A stretch of DNA of 64,000 nt. It comes from an uncultured Pelagibacteraceae bacterium (lineage in GTDB: Bacteria > Pseudomonadota > Alphaproteobacteria > Pelagibacterales > Pelagibacteraceae). The DNA is taken from positions 1 to 64,000 of the forward strand of contig CABYSP010000001.1 in NCBI GenBank assembly GCA_902521675.1. The letters run 5' to 3'. Both the position numbers and the translations under genes were made by a program. The notes under the pieces are model-generated. The model was not told the origin of the DNA, searched no databases, and saw only the letters and a program-made list of their open reading frames with translations. Within the stretch, counting starts at the first letter, position 1, and every line of letters begins with the position of its first letter. This document shows, one piece after another, positions 1-7,703 of this stretch.

Positions 1-912
1 GATGGAAAAAAAGTTCATGTTGCAGGTATTATGCAGCATATCGAGGAAGCTGGAATTCATTCAGGAGATTCAGCATGTAGCCTTCCCCCTGTATCTATAA
101 AACCATACCTTCTTAAAGAAATTGAAAATCAAACAAAAAAATTAGCAATAGCATTAAATGTTAAAGGTTTCATGAACATACAGTTTGCAATTAAAAAAGA
201 TGAAATTTATGTGATTGAAGTTAATCCAAGAGCCAGTCGAACAGTTCCTTTTGTATCAAAAGCAAAAGGTTTGCCTCTAGCTAAAATTGCATCAAGAGTA
301 ATGGCTGGTGAAAAATTATCTAAGTTTAATTTAAAGGATAAATCCAAAGGTATGTATGCAGTTAAAGAGGCAGTATTCCCATTTAATAAATTTCCAAATA
401 GTGACTTATTGTTAGGACCAGAGATGAAATCAACTGGAGAAGTAATGGGATTTGATAAAAATTTTGGAATGGCTTTTGCCAAAAGTCAAATAGCAGCAGC
501 CAACTCATTACCAAAAGAAGGATTGGCTTTCATATCTCTAAAAGACTCACATAAAGATGAAGGATTGGATTTAGCAAAAGATCTTTTAAAACTAAAATTT
601 ACATTATGTGCAACTAAAGGAACTGCTGAATATATTCGAAAACATGGAATGAAATGTAAAATTATAAATAAAGTTAGTAGTGGAACTCCTCATATAGTAG
701 ATGTTTTAGACTCAAAAAAAATTGCACTAGTAATAAACACTGGGGGTGGAAATAGTGAACACCGACTAAGTGATGCTATAGCTTTAAGAAGAGCAACATT
801 AAAGAATAAAGTCCCATACTGTACTAATATGTCTACTGCTCAAGCCTGTTTGGAAGCGATCAGATCATTAAAAACTAAAAAATTAGAGGTAACTTCACTG
901 CAAGATATTTAG
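1..912 (+). CDS. carB: Carbamoyl-phosphate synthase large subunit, C-terminal part (5' end cut by window)
   Basis: The reading frame is open from base 1, so this is the last 303 residues of a protein normally about 1,070 aa long. CarB makes carbamoyl phosphate from bicarbonate, ATP and the ammonia delivered by CarA, feeding arginine and pyrimidine synthesis. The visible part starts inside the second ATP-grasp half (HIEEAGIHSGDSAC, then EVNPRASRTVPFVSKA, which supplies ATP/Mg ligands) and ends with the MGS-like allosteric domain (TKGTAEYIRKHG, then INTGGG and RRATL near the end). The coding end is intact. It converges on the next gene with only a 6-bp gap, so a shared terminator region must lie inside coding sequence. 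Family assignment is very secure; the missing N-terminal two thirds cannot be judged. Confidence 0.97.
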   Translation, partial: DGKKVHVAGIMQHIEEAGIHSGDSACSLPPVSIKPYLLKEIENQTKKLAIALNVKGFMNIQFAIKKDEIYVIEVNPRASRTVPFVSKAKGLPLAKIASRVMAGEKLSKFNLKDKSKGMYAVKEAVFPFNKFPNSDLLLGPEMKSTGEVMGFDKNFGMAFAKSQIAAANSLPKEGLAFISLKDSHKDEGLDLAKDLLKLKFTLCATKGTAEYIRKHGMKCKIINKVSSGTPHIVDVLDSKKIALVINTGGGNSEHRLSDAIALRRATLKNKVPYCTNMSTAQACLEAIRSLKTKKLEVTSLQDI

Positions 913-918
913 TAAATT

Positions 919-2364
919 CTAAACATCAACTATCATTGTATCTTTAGATCCTCCACCTTGTGAACTATTTACAATTGTACTCCCTTTCCTTAATGCAACT
1001 CTTGTTAAACCACCAGATGTTACGTAAATAGATTTTCCACTTAACACAAAAGGTCTTAAATCAACATGTCTTGGCTCTATATTGCTTTCAGTGATAGTAG
1101 GAAGAGTTGATAAAATTTCTAAAGGCTGAGCTATAAACTCTCTTGGTTTACTTTTTATTTTTTGAATCATTTCATCTTTTTCTTTTTTTGATGCTCTAGC
1201 ACCAATTAAAATACCATATCCTCCAGACGCATTAGCCGGTTTTACAACTAATTTTGAAATGTTTTCAATAACATAATCTCTATCTTTTTTCTCATGACAC
1301 AAAAAAGTTTCAACTTGATTTATTTTAGGTTGCTCGCCTAGATAATAAACAATCATTTTATTTACATAAGAGTAAATAGCTTTGTCATCTGCTATACCTG
1401 TTCCAATTCCGTTTACTATTCCTACGTTTCCTTTTTTCCAACACTTAAAAAGTCCAGGAACTCCAATAAGTGATTCTTTGTAGAATACTTTGGGATCTAA
1501 AAAGTTGTCATCCAATCTTCTATATATACAATCTACTTTAAGTTTACCTTTAACAGTTTTCATGTATACAATATCATTTTCCACGAACAAATCTTTACCT
1601 TCAACGAGAGCTATTCCCATTTGTTCAGCTAAAAAAGAATGTTCAAAATAAGCTGAATTATAAATGCCAGGAGTCAGTACTACCATGTGAGGATTTTCAG
1701 TTCTTTTAGGTATGCATTCCTCCATACAGTGGTACAGTTTATTTGCGTATTGATGTATTGAGGAAACTTTATATCTTGTAAATAACTCTGGAAAAACATC
1801 CCTCATAACCATCCGATTTTCAAGCATATAAGATACACCTGATGGAACTCTCAAATTATCTTCCAAAACTAAGTATTCACCATTTATATTTCTAATAAGA
1901 TCAATTCCAGAAATGTTTGACCAAGCTTTATACTTTGGAGAAAAACCATCACATTCTTTTATATAATATGGCGAATTAAAAACTAATTCCTTAGGAACTA
2001 CATTATCTTTAAAAATTTTTTTTTTATTGTAGACATCGTCGATAAATAAATTAAGTGCTTTTACTCTTTGTGCCAACCCTTTTGAAATTTTGTTCCATAC
2101 AGATTTAGGAATTATTCTAGGAATTATATCTAAAGGCCATTTTTTTTCTTCTGCTCTATTGTTAGCTGCATAGACTCTAAAATTTATTCCTCTTGCACTA
2201 ATTGTGCTTTGGCAATTTTTTTCAATTTCTTGTAATTTTTTCTTTCCATTTCTCTCTAAAATACCAGAAATAATTTTAGCATGTTTTCTTATTTTACTAT
2301 CATCAGATATATAACCGTCGTAAGACGACTTTGAGTCATAATTTTTCCAGAATTGAGTAACCAT
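919..2364 (-). CDS. Circularly permuted ATP-grasp protein (COG2308 / DUF404-DUF407 type)
   Basis: A 481-aa cytosolic protein of the circularly permuted ATP-grasp family, predicted to be a peptide or amide ligase. Visible family marks are the stretch around VPSGVSYMLENR, the KPANASGGYGILIG nucleotide-binding segment late in the protein, and the C-terminal DLRPFVLSGK ... GGLTRVALRKGS ... SQGGGSKD motif. Family knowledge: COG2308 proteins usually sit with an alpha-E protein (COG2307), a transglutaminase-like protein and an Anbu proteasome-like peptidase, and are proposed to build and break a short peptide tag or metabolite; the true substrate is unknown. Here only the divergently transcribed Anbu-type gene is next to it (110-bp gap); the other partners are absent from the window. 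Length is normal for the family. Confidence 0.9.
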   Translation of the reverse strand: MVTQFWKNYDSKSSYDGYISDDSKIRKHAKIISGILERNGKKKLQEIEKNCQSTISARGINFRVYAANNRAEEKKWPLDIIPRIIPKSVWNKISKGLAQRVKALNLFIDDVYNKKKIFKDNVVPKELVFNSPYYIKECDGFSPKYKAWSNISGIDLIRNINGEYLVLEDNLRVPSGVSYMLENRMVMRDVFPELFTRYKVSSIHQYANKLYHCMEECIPKRTENPHMVVLTPGIYNSAYFEHSFLAEQMGIALVEGKDLFVENDIVYMKTVKGKLKVDCIYRRLDDNFLDPKVFYKESLIGVPGLFKCWKKGNVGIVNGIGTGIADDKAIYSYVNKMIVYYLGEQPKINQVETFLCHEKKDRDYVIENISKLVVKPANASGGYGILIGARASKKEKDEMIQKIKSKPREFIAQPLEILSTLPTITESNIEPRHVDLRPFVLSGKSIYVTSGGLTRVALRKGSTIVNSSQGGGSKDTMIVDV

Positions 2365-2474
2365 AATATTTAATATTTTAATAAATATACAAAATAGACA
2401 AATGCGAAGAATGAATGACAGTTATGCTAAAAATAGTTTGTAAAAATGTTTATTTTTAAATATCAATTACATCT

Positions 2475-3893
2475 ATGACATATTGTATAGGTATTAAAAC
2501 TAATGAAGGTCTTGTTTTTGCGTCAGACTCAAGAACGAATGCAGGTCTAGATAATGTAAATATATATTCAAAAATGATGACCCACGATGTTGGTGACAGA
2601 ACTATTGTAATAGTAACTTCAGGAAATTTAGGGACTTCACAAGCAGTTTATAAATCAATTGAGAAAGATTTAAAAAGCTCAACTGGGATAATGAACTTAA
2701 ACACATGCTCTGATTTCGAACAAATAGCTTCCTATATTGGTTCACTTAATATTGAGCACTCCTCACCTCAAGGAATTAATACAGATAATGTCTTACTTGG
2801 TTCAACATTTATAGTTGGAGGACAAATCAAAGGTCAGCAACACGAATTATATTTAATATATCCTCAAGGAAATTATATAAGACCTGCAGACAGCAAACCT
2901 TATCTTGTAATTGGAGAAGTAAAATATGGTAAGCCAATATTAGATAGAGTAATCAAACCAAACGTATCTATTGGGGACGCATCACGTTGCGCATTAATTT
3001 CGATGGACTCAACCTTAAAAAGCGATTTAACAGTAGGCCCACCAATAGATTTTGCTGTACACAAAAAAGATGCTGAAAGATTAATTGAAATTAGCCATAA
3101 ACTTGGAATATCAGTTACCGATTTCAAAAAAATTGTTAGTAGAATTCAAAAGGGTGAAAAAGAATCAAGAATAGCTAAAAAAGAAATGGTAGAAGCGAAC
3201 TTAAGACTGGTTATATCTATTGCAAAAAAATATACAAATAGAGGTTTACAATTTTTAGACTTAATTCAGGAAGGCAATATAGGTTTAATGAAGGCTGTAG
3301 ACAAATTTGAATATAGGAGAGGATATAAATTTTCTACTTATGCAACTTGGTGGATAAGGCAAGCAATTACTCGATCAATTGCTGACCAGGCTAGAACAAT
3401 TCGTATACCTGTTCACATGATTGAAACAATCAATAAAATTGTTAGAACTCAAAGATTAATATTAAGTGAATTTGGAAGAGAAGCAACTCCAGAGGAATTA
3501 GCAAAAAAACTAAGAATGCCATTAGATAAAGTTAGAAAAGTTTTAAAAATATCAAAAGAACCTGTGTCACTTGAAAAACCAGTTGGAGATGAAGAAGATA
3601 GTAGTCTAGGAGACTTTATTGAAGACACAAAAGCATTAGCACCATTAGAACAGGCTATTAAGTCTAATTTAGGTGAAGCAACGACTAAAATTTTATCCAC
3701 CTTAACCCCTAGAGAAGAAAGAGTATTACGTATGAGGTTTGGTGTGGGAATGAACACTGATCATACTTTAGAAGAGGTTGGTTTACAGTTTTCTGTAACA
3801 AGAGAGAGAATAAGACAAATTGAGGCTAAAGCCTTGAGAAAATTAAAGCATCCAAGTAGATCTAAACAATTAAAAAGTTTTTTAGAGAGTTAA
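2475..3893 (+). CDS. In-frame fusion: Anbu-type proteasome-like peptidase + RpoD sigma-70 regions 2-4
   Basis: A 472-aa reading frame made of two unrelated proteins. Residues 1 to about 200 match the Anbu/COG3484 peptidase: MTYCIGIK start (Thr2 would be the Ntn nucleophile), [50 protein letters not shown]; about 40-50 residues of a usual Anbu C-terminus are missing. From about residue 201 (base 3075) the sequence is alphaproteobacterial Rpo[20 protein letters not shown], the region 2.3-2.4 segment [17 protein letters not shown], region 3 ([13 protein letters not shown]), region 4.1 ([14 protein letters not shown]) and the 4.2 helix-turn-helix ([31 protein letters not shown], quoted in parts). 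Regions 1.1, 1.2 and the non-conserved insert are absent. The frame is continuous through the joint. It could be a true fusion, a deletion junction, or a chimera; sequence alone cannot decide. Confidence 0.85.
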   Translation: MTYCIGIKTNEGLVFASDSRTNAGLDNVNIYSKMMTHDVGDRTIVIVTSGNLGTSQAVYKSIEKDLKSSTGIMNLNTCSDFEQIASYIGSLNIEHSSPQGINTDNVLLGSTFIVGGQIKGQQHELYLIYPQGNYIRPADSKPYLVIGEVKYGKPILDRVIKPNVSIGDASRCALISMDSTLKSDLTVGPPIDFAVHKKDAERLIEISHKLGISVTDFKKIVSRIQKGEKESRIAKKEMVEANLRLVISIAKKYTNRGLQFLDLIQEGNIGLMKAVDKFEYRRGYKFSTYATWWIRQAITRSIADQARTIRIPVHMIETINKIVRTQRLILSEFGREATPEELAKKLRMPLDKVRKVLKISKEPVSLEKPVGDEEDSSLGDFIEDTKALAPLEQAIKSNLGEATTKILSTLTPREERVLRMRFGVGMNTDHTLEEVGLQFSVTRERIRQIEAKALRKLKHPSRSKQLKSFLES

Positions 3894-3921
3894 ATTTTTT
3901 TTTATTATAAAAGATTTAAAA

Positions 3922-3996
3922 GGGCCGTTAGCTCAATAGTAGAGTACTGCATTGACATTGCAGGGGTAGTTGGAGCGTAACCAACACGGCCCACCA
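3922..3996 (+). tRNA. tRNA-Val(GAC)-like gene with aberrant D and T loops
   Basis: A 75-nt cloverleaf with a perfect 7-bp acceptor (GGGCCGT / ACGGCCC) and encoded ACCA end. The anticodon arm is CTGCA-TTGACAT-TGCAG, giving anticodon GAC (3954-3956, valine). The T stem is a perfect GTTGG/CCAAC, but the T loop reads AGCGTAA instead of the near-universal TTCRANY form; only C56 is kept. The D loop is AATAGTA, 7 nt, with a single G in place of the usual GG, and the D stem closes with a G-T pair. All stems are preserved while both tertiary-contact loops are altered. It may be a working but divergent tRNA, a decaying copy, or a sequence error. It follows the sigma-factor gene by 28 bp. Confidence 0.7.
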
Positions 3997-4055
3997 TCAG
4001 GATTTTAACTGGAATTTAAATTTATAAAATTTTATAAAACAGATTAAAATCAAAT

Positions 4056-4451
4056 ATGTCTAAAAAATTAAAATCTAGAATCTTTTTTTTAATAATAATT
4101 TTATTATTTATCTCAACTTTATATGGTTTTTTTCATAATACTTATAATCTTATAAAGCAAGATTACTCAACTAGAATGATTTCAATATACGGAGATTGTT
4201 CAAAGGAAGGATATGGATTTACAAAATATATAAATGATAAGTATACATCAGATTTTAATTACACAGTAATAAATGGCGAATCAAACACGTATGCTGTTAC
4301 TCAATACTTCTTTTATAAAAAACAAAATATTTTTAGTGATAAATTTAAAATTTTAATAAATTATGATGATAAGCTCTTAAAAAATTTTAAAAATTTTCAA
4401 ATTTTAGAAAAAAAAAATAATTGTTATTTCATAAAATTATTAAATGATTGA
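4056..4451 (+). CDS. Hypothetical protein with one N-terminal membrane segment
   Basis: A 131-aa protein that I do not recognise. Residues about 8-28 are a single hydrophobic helix (IFFLIIILLFISTLYGFF) preceded by lysines and arginine, so the remaining about 100 residues should lie outside the inner membrane. That part is rich in Tyr, Phe, Asn and Lys and has two cysteines (one near DCSKEG, one near NNCYF). The stop overlaps the start of the downstream membrane glycosyltransferase-like gene by 8 bp, a spacing typical of translational coupling, so the two probably work together. Base composition is even more AT-rich than the flanking core genes. A periplasmic accessory subunit of the glycosyltransferase is an inference from context only. 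Confidence 0.6.
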   Translation: MSKKLKSRIFFLIIILLFISTLYGFFHNTYNLIKQDYSTRMISIYGDCSKEGYGFTKYINDKYTSDFNYTVINGESNTYAVTQYFFYKKQNIFSDKFKILINYDDKLLKNFKNFQILEKKNNCYFIKLLND

Positions 4452-5754
4452 AATTATATCTATATACTCTCAACTAATAATTTTTTTAATTATTTTTCAA
4501 TTTCCACTTAATAAATTAATTTTAAAAAAGATAGGATACATTGAAAACAATTACTTTAACGTACTTATTTATAATATTTTAATACAATCTTTTTTTTATT
4601 TAATAATTTCGTTTATTTCTTTGAATTTTAAGATTTATTTTTATTTACAAATTTTTATTGGATTAATTTTTTTATTTTTTAATTTTTTGAATTTATATAA
4701 ATATGAAAAAAAATTAATTTTTGATAATATTTCAATGATCTTAATTTTTATATTATTAAATTTAATTTTATTTACTTATGTTGCCTTAAATTTAAAACTT
4801 GAATGGGATGCACTTGCTCATTGGTTACAAAAAGCTCAAGTTTTTTTTCAGAATGGAAATTATGAAGATATAAAGAATGTATCATTTTCATATTATCCTC
4901 ATTTTGGAACTTTTTTATGGGGTTTCTTTTGGAAGAGTAGCTTTTTGCAACTGGAGTACTTAGGACGATTAATTTTACCTTTTTTTTATTTATCTGGAAT
5001 TTTTTTCTGTGTTTCTAATTTATTAAAAAAAGAAAATTATTTAATTAAATTAATTATTTTATTATTAATTTTGACCTTAAGTTTGGATTACTATTTATTT
5101 GGTGGTTATCAAGATTATTATTTATTTTTTGAGCTACTCATTTTTTCAAAAATTTTTTATGACTATCAAAAAAATAAACACTCTAATTTTTATTTTATTT
5201 TATTACTATTAAATTCAGTTTTAATACTTTGGACAAAACAGGAAGGATTTTTTTATAACATAATCCTTTCAGTAGTTTTTTTTAAGTTTTGTAATAAAAA
5301 TTACAAAATAAGATTTGTTTTTTTATTTTTTGTTGTTATTTCAATATTTATTCAAATTTACTTGAAAAATATTTTTATAGGTTCTTTTGAATTCAATGAA
5401 AAAATTTTTCATCAAGAACTTTTTGATTATTTAAATATTACACATTTCTTTCATACTTTTATTCTTATCTCTAAACATGTAATTATCTCTATGTTTAGAT
5501 ATCCAATTTGGATTTTAGTATTTCTGATTTTATTTTTTTCCAAATTGATTAATAGAGATAAATATTTACCTAATTACTCACTATTTTATATGGCTATATT
5601 TTTTATGTTTGTGTATGCCATATACTTCCAAACTAGAATGGATTTAGAATTTTTATTACCAATCACAATTGATAGAATTTTATTACAAGGATCAGGTTTT
5701 ATTATTTATCCAATATTGCTATATTTTGAGCAATTCATTAATAAAAAAATTTAA
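4444..5754 (+). CDS. Polytopic membrane protein, GT-C-like glycosyltransferase candidate
   Basis: A 436-aa protein with about ten or more hydrophobic helices, consisting mostly of Phe, Ile, Leu, Tyr and Asn. After the fourth predicted helix comes LKLEWDALAHWLQKAQVFF, then a YPHFGTFLWGFFWK segment; an acidic residue in the first large outer loop followed by an aromatic/His-rich loop is the usual layout of GT-C glycosyltransferases that use polyprenyl-phosphate sugars. No pump or channel motif is visible. It is overlapped by the small membrane-anchored protein upstream and followed 85 bp later by a tRNA gene. Both genes lie between two tRNA genes, a common place for exchangeable surface-glycan functions. 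The GT-C call rests on layout and one motif, so it is moderate; O-antigen ligase or flippase-like alternatives are not excluded. Confidence 0.55.
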   Translation: MIEIISIYSQLIIFLIIFQFPLNKLILKKIGYIENNYFNVLIYNILIQSFFYLIISFISLNFKIYFYLQIFIGLIFLFFNFLNLYKYEKKLIFDNISMILIFILLNLILFTYVALNLKLEWDALAHWLQKAQVFFQNGNYEDIKNVSFSYYPHFGTFLWGFFWKSSFLQLEYLGRLILPFFYLSGIFFCVSNLLKKENYLIKLIILLLILTLSLDYYLFGGYQDYYLFFELLIFSKIFYDYQKNKHSNFYFILLLLNSVLILWTKQEGFFYNIILSVVFFKFCNKNYKIRFVFLFFVVISIFIQIYLKNIFIGSFEFNEKIFHQELFDYLNITHFFHTFILISKHVIISMFRYPIWILVFLILFFSKLINRDKYLPNYSLFYMAIFFMFVYAIYFQTRMDLEFLLPITIDRILLQGSGFIIYPILLYFEQFINKKI

Positions 5755-5839
5755 AATAATTTAATAGATTAATTTTATATTTATTAACTTTCTCTGCTTG
5801 AATGAATCTTAAAAACAAAGTAGAAACTTTATTTTAATA

Positions 5840-5916
5840 GGGCCTGTAGCTCAGTTGGTTAGAGCAGTACACTCATAATGTATTGGTCCCAGGTTCGAGT
5901 CCTGGCGGGCCCACCA
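5840..5916 (+). tRNA. tRNA with CAU anticodon, probably tRNA-Ile2
   Basis: A canonical 77-nt tRNA with encoded CCA: acceptor GGGCCTG/CGGGCCC, D arm GCTC-AGTTGGTTA-GAGC, anticodon loop CTCATAA, T arm CCAGG-TTCGAGT-CCTGG. The CAU anticodon fits elongator tRNA-Met or the lysidine-modified tRNA-Ile2. The GGGCC acceptor and the CTCATAA...TTGGTC layout resemble alphaproteobacterial tRNA-Ile2, which I favour. The 3' 45 nt plus 6 bp of downstream sequence are repeated at 7704-7754, marking it as an integration site. Confidence 0.93.
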
Positions 5917-5922
5917 AATTAA
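5872..5922 (+). repeat. Left 51-bp direct repeat (attL-like), inside the CAU tRNA
   Basis: Identical over 51 bp to 7704-7754. It begins at the first base of the anticodon loop (CTCATAA) and ends with CCACCAAATTAA just beyond the tRNA. The base before the repeat differs at the two copies (A versus T) and so does the base after it (G versus T), so the limits are sharp. Confidence 0.92.
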
Positions 5923-5939
5923 GTAAAATCAACGTTTAG

Positions 5940-6164
5940 AAATTTAAGTTTCTCAAAATTTTAGCAAAAAACCCTCTAAAAATATTTTCATTGTATACCA
6001 AATTGAGTCCAAACGTTTCTAGCAATGTACTGGTCTATTCACTTAAGTTTTGTTACAATTTTATTAAATGTTATAGAGGTGTTGATTTAAAAAAGTATAA
6101 AGATAAAATCAGACGTTATACTAACGACTTTCCACATTTAAATGAAAATGGAGAGGTTATTTAA
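5940..6164 (+). pseudogene. Possible 5'-truncated reading frame ending at the island's first gene
   Basis: An open frame of 74 codons without any ATG runs from a TAG at 5937-5939 to a TAA at 6162-6164. The TAA overlaps the ATG of the hydrolase gene as TAATG, the same coupling used between the two following genes. The last about 35 codons (ending HLNENGEVI) look protein-like, whereas the first part overlaps the 24-bp repeat. Only TTG codons (for example 5991) could start it. It may be the tail of a gene lost when the island was trimmed, or a chance frame. Confidence 0.25.
5985..6008 (+). repeat. Inner 24-bp direct repeat, left copy
   Basis: A 24-bp sequence containing the core ATTGTATACCAAATTGAGT, identical to 7616-7639 in the same orientation. 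It lies 62 bp inside the left tRNA repeat; the other copy lies 64 bp inside the right one. It includes the palindrome GTATAC and an ACCAAATTGAGT segment that differs by one base from the sequence just after the tRNA (ACCAAATTAAGT, 5913-5924). Confidence 0.85.
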
Positions 6165-7003
6165 TGAAAAAACTTTTAGGGATCGTGGTTCTAGGTTTGC
6201 TGTTGAGTGGAAACTCTAACGCTTGTGAAAAAGAGGATTTCATAAAATATATATCAGCAGGTAAAAACAAATGTATAGCAATTTTAAATTTAGGAAAGAT
6301 TGAAAAGGGTAAAAAAAACTTAATAGTATTTCTTCATGGTGATGGTAGTCCTAATTCTCCAAGACCAGGAATACCCAAAAAAAGTCAAATTAGATTTGCA
6401 AAAGAATTAATAAACGAGAATAACAATATTTTTCTTTTTGCAAGACCTGGTTACTTTATTAGAGAAAGAGGTAGTAGTGAAGAGGATAGATATTCATCAG
6501 GACCTCGTAACGCTATAAAGAGTACAGTAGTAAATTATGATTGGAAAAATTTTCAAATACTAGCACCTGCATTACAAAATCTTAAAAAATATTATAAACC
6601 AAAAAAACTAATTTTAATTGGTCATTCTGGAGGAGCTTATCAGGGAGGTACTATTCATGGAAAAGTACCCGGATTAGTTGATATAAATATTTTGATCTCT
6701 TGCCCGTGTGACTGGGAAATTAGAAAAAAACTAAGCAACGGTAAAAAATGGGAAACCAAATCTCAATTGAAAGAATTAAAAAAAAACTCACCAAGTTTCA
6801 ATTATAAAGATATAGATTTAAAATCTCTTAATATATTAATTGTTGGAAAAGATGATAAAAATACAGCTCCAGGAGTTTCAAAATATTATTATGATTTACT
6901 TAAAAAGAAAAAACTACAAGTTAAGCTGCATATTATTGATGGAGGTCATGGATTAAGGTCTATGCCAACAATTGGATCTATAATTAAAGAATATATAAAC
7001 TAA
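6164..7003 (+). CDS. Secreted alpha/beta-hydrolase (esterase/lipase-like)
   Basis: A 279-aa exported serine hydrolase. Residues 1-20 are a clear signal peptide (MKKLLGIVVLGLLL then SGNSNA, cleavage before Cys21). The fold marks are in order: FLHGDGS (residues 57-62, oxyanion hole), GHSGG with nucleophile Ser155, VGKDDKN around Asp230/231 as the acid, and DGGHG with His262. Four cysteines near CPC and the N-terminus could form disulfides. It is the first intact gene of the tRNA-anchored island and overlaps the next gene as TAATG, so the two are probably co-translated. The substrate is unknown; an ester on a glycan or lipid at the cell surface is an inference. The signal peptide DNA is almost the same as that of the next, otherwise unrelated, gene. 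Confidence 0.8.
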   Translation: MKKLLGIVVLGLLLSGNSNACEKEDFIKYISAGKNKCIAILNLGKIEKGKKNLIVFLHGDGSPNSPRPGIPKKSQIRFAKELINENNNIFLFARPGYFIRERGSSEEDRYSSGPRNAIKSTVVNYDWKNFQILAPALQNLKKYYKPKKLILIGHSGGAYQGGTIHGKVPGLVDINILISCPCDWEIRKKLSNGKKWETKSQLKELKKNSPSFNYKDIDLKSLNILIVGKDDKNTAPGVSKYYYDLLKKKKLQVKLHIIDGGHGLRSMPTIGSIIKEYIN

Positions 7004-7584
7004 TGAAAAAATTTTTAGGGATCGTAGTTCTGGGTTTGTTGTGGATTATTCCAGTATCAGCTGGTGAAAGATTTATTCCTTTAGAGCTTTTTACTGGCGG
7101 TGAAATAAGAAAAGATACAGAAATTAAATTTACAAGTGCTAATTTGGTATTTGGAGAAAAGAAAAGAAAAAAAATTTTTGGACCTGAGGATTGGAAAAAT
7201 CCTCAAACTGGAAAAACAATAAAGGTTTATAAAAGAACAAGAAAAGGTCAAAGCGGATTAAAAACACAGTTATTTACAGTCACTAATGATGGACAGTGTA
7301 TAGGGAGAGTTTGGGATAGTAGACGCGGAGGAAGAATAATAGAAAATGGATGTAAATTTCCTTTAGGGATCTGGAAAGAAGGCGAGACTAGATCATTTAA
7401 AGGTTCTTCTGGTGGCAAGCCAAGAAAAATAGAATTGACTATTTTAAAATTAGGAAAGAAACAGAAAGATAAAATAAAATTTAATTGGAAACTTTATGAT
7501 GGAAGTGGAAAATTAATGGATGACAATGATTATACATTTTCCCCTGGAAAAGCTATGATTAAGCTGAATGATAAAAAATTATAA
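7003..7584 (+). CDS. Secreted hypothetical protein, beta-rich
   Basis: A 193-aa protein with a signal peptide (MKKFLGIVVLGLLW, cleavage after PVSA near residue 20). I do not recognise the mature part. It is basic and Gly/Lys-rich, with short predicted beta strands (KIKFNWKLYDGSGK, TFSPGKAMIKL) and two cysteines (DGQC, NGC) that could pair. There are no visible catalytic motifs. It starts inside the stop codon of the hydrolase (TAATG), so it probably belongs to the same two-gene secretion unit in the island. Its first 40 bases match those of the hydrolase gene at 36 positions, although the two mature proteins share no evident similarity. A binding partner or inhibitor of the hydrolase is possible but speculative. 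Confidence 0.7.
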   Translation: MKKFLGIVVLGLLWIIPVSAGERFIPLELFTGGEIRKDTEIKFTSANLVFGEKKRKKIFGPEDWKNPQTGKTIKVYKRTRKGQSGLKTQLFTVTNDGQCIGRVWDSRRGGRIIENGCKFPLGIWKEGETRSFKGSSGGKPRKIELTILKLGKKQKDKIKFNWKLYDGSGKLMDDNDYTFSPGKAMIKLNDKKL

Positions 7585-7615
7585 AAAAGTACATTAAAAT
7601 TCAGCTAATTTAATT

Positions 7616-7639
7616 TTTTCATTGTATACCAAATTGAGT
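7616..7639 (+). repeat. Inner 24-bp direct repeat, right copy
   Basis: Identical to 5985-6008 and in the same orientation. It falls in the 173-bp gap between the last island gene and mlaC, which otherwise holds only the right tRNA repeat. Confidence 0.85.
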
Positions 7640-7703
7640 ACAAGAAGATTTCGAAATTAAATAAATTAATTATAGTAATGCTAATTTAAATTCCTTTAGG
7701 ACT

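Noticed and set aside
3894-3921. T-rich run after the Anbu-RpoD gene as a terminator
   Set aside because: There is a T-run but no stable GC stem ahead of it.
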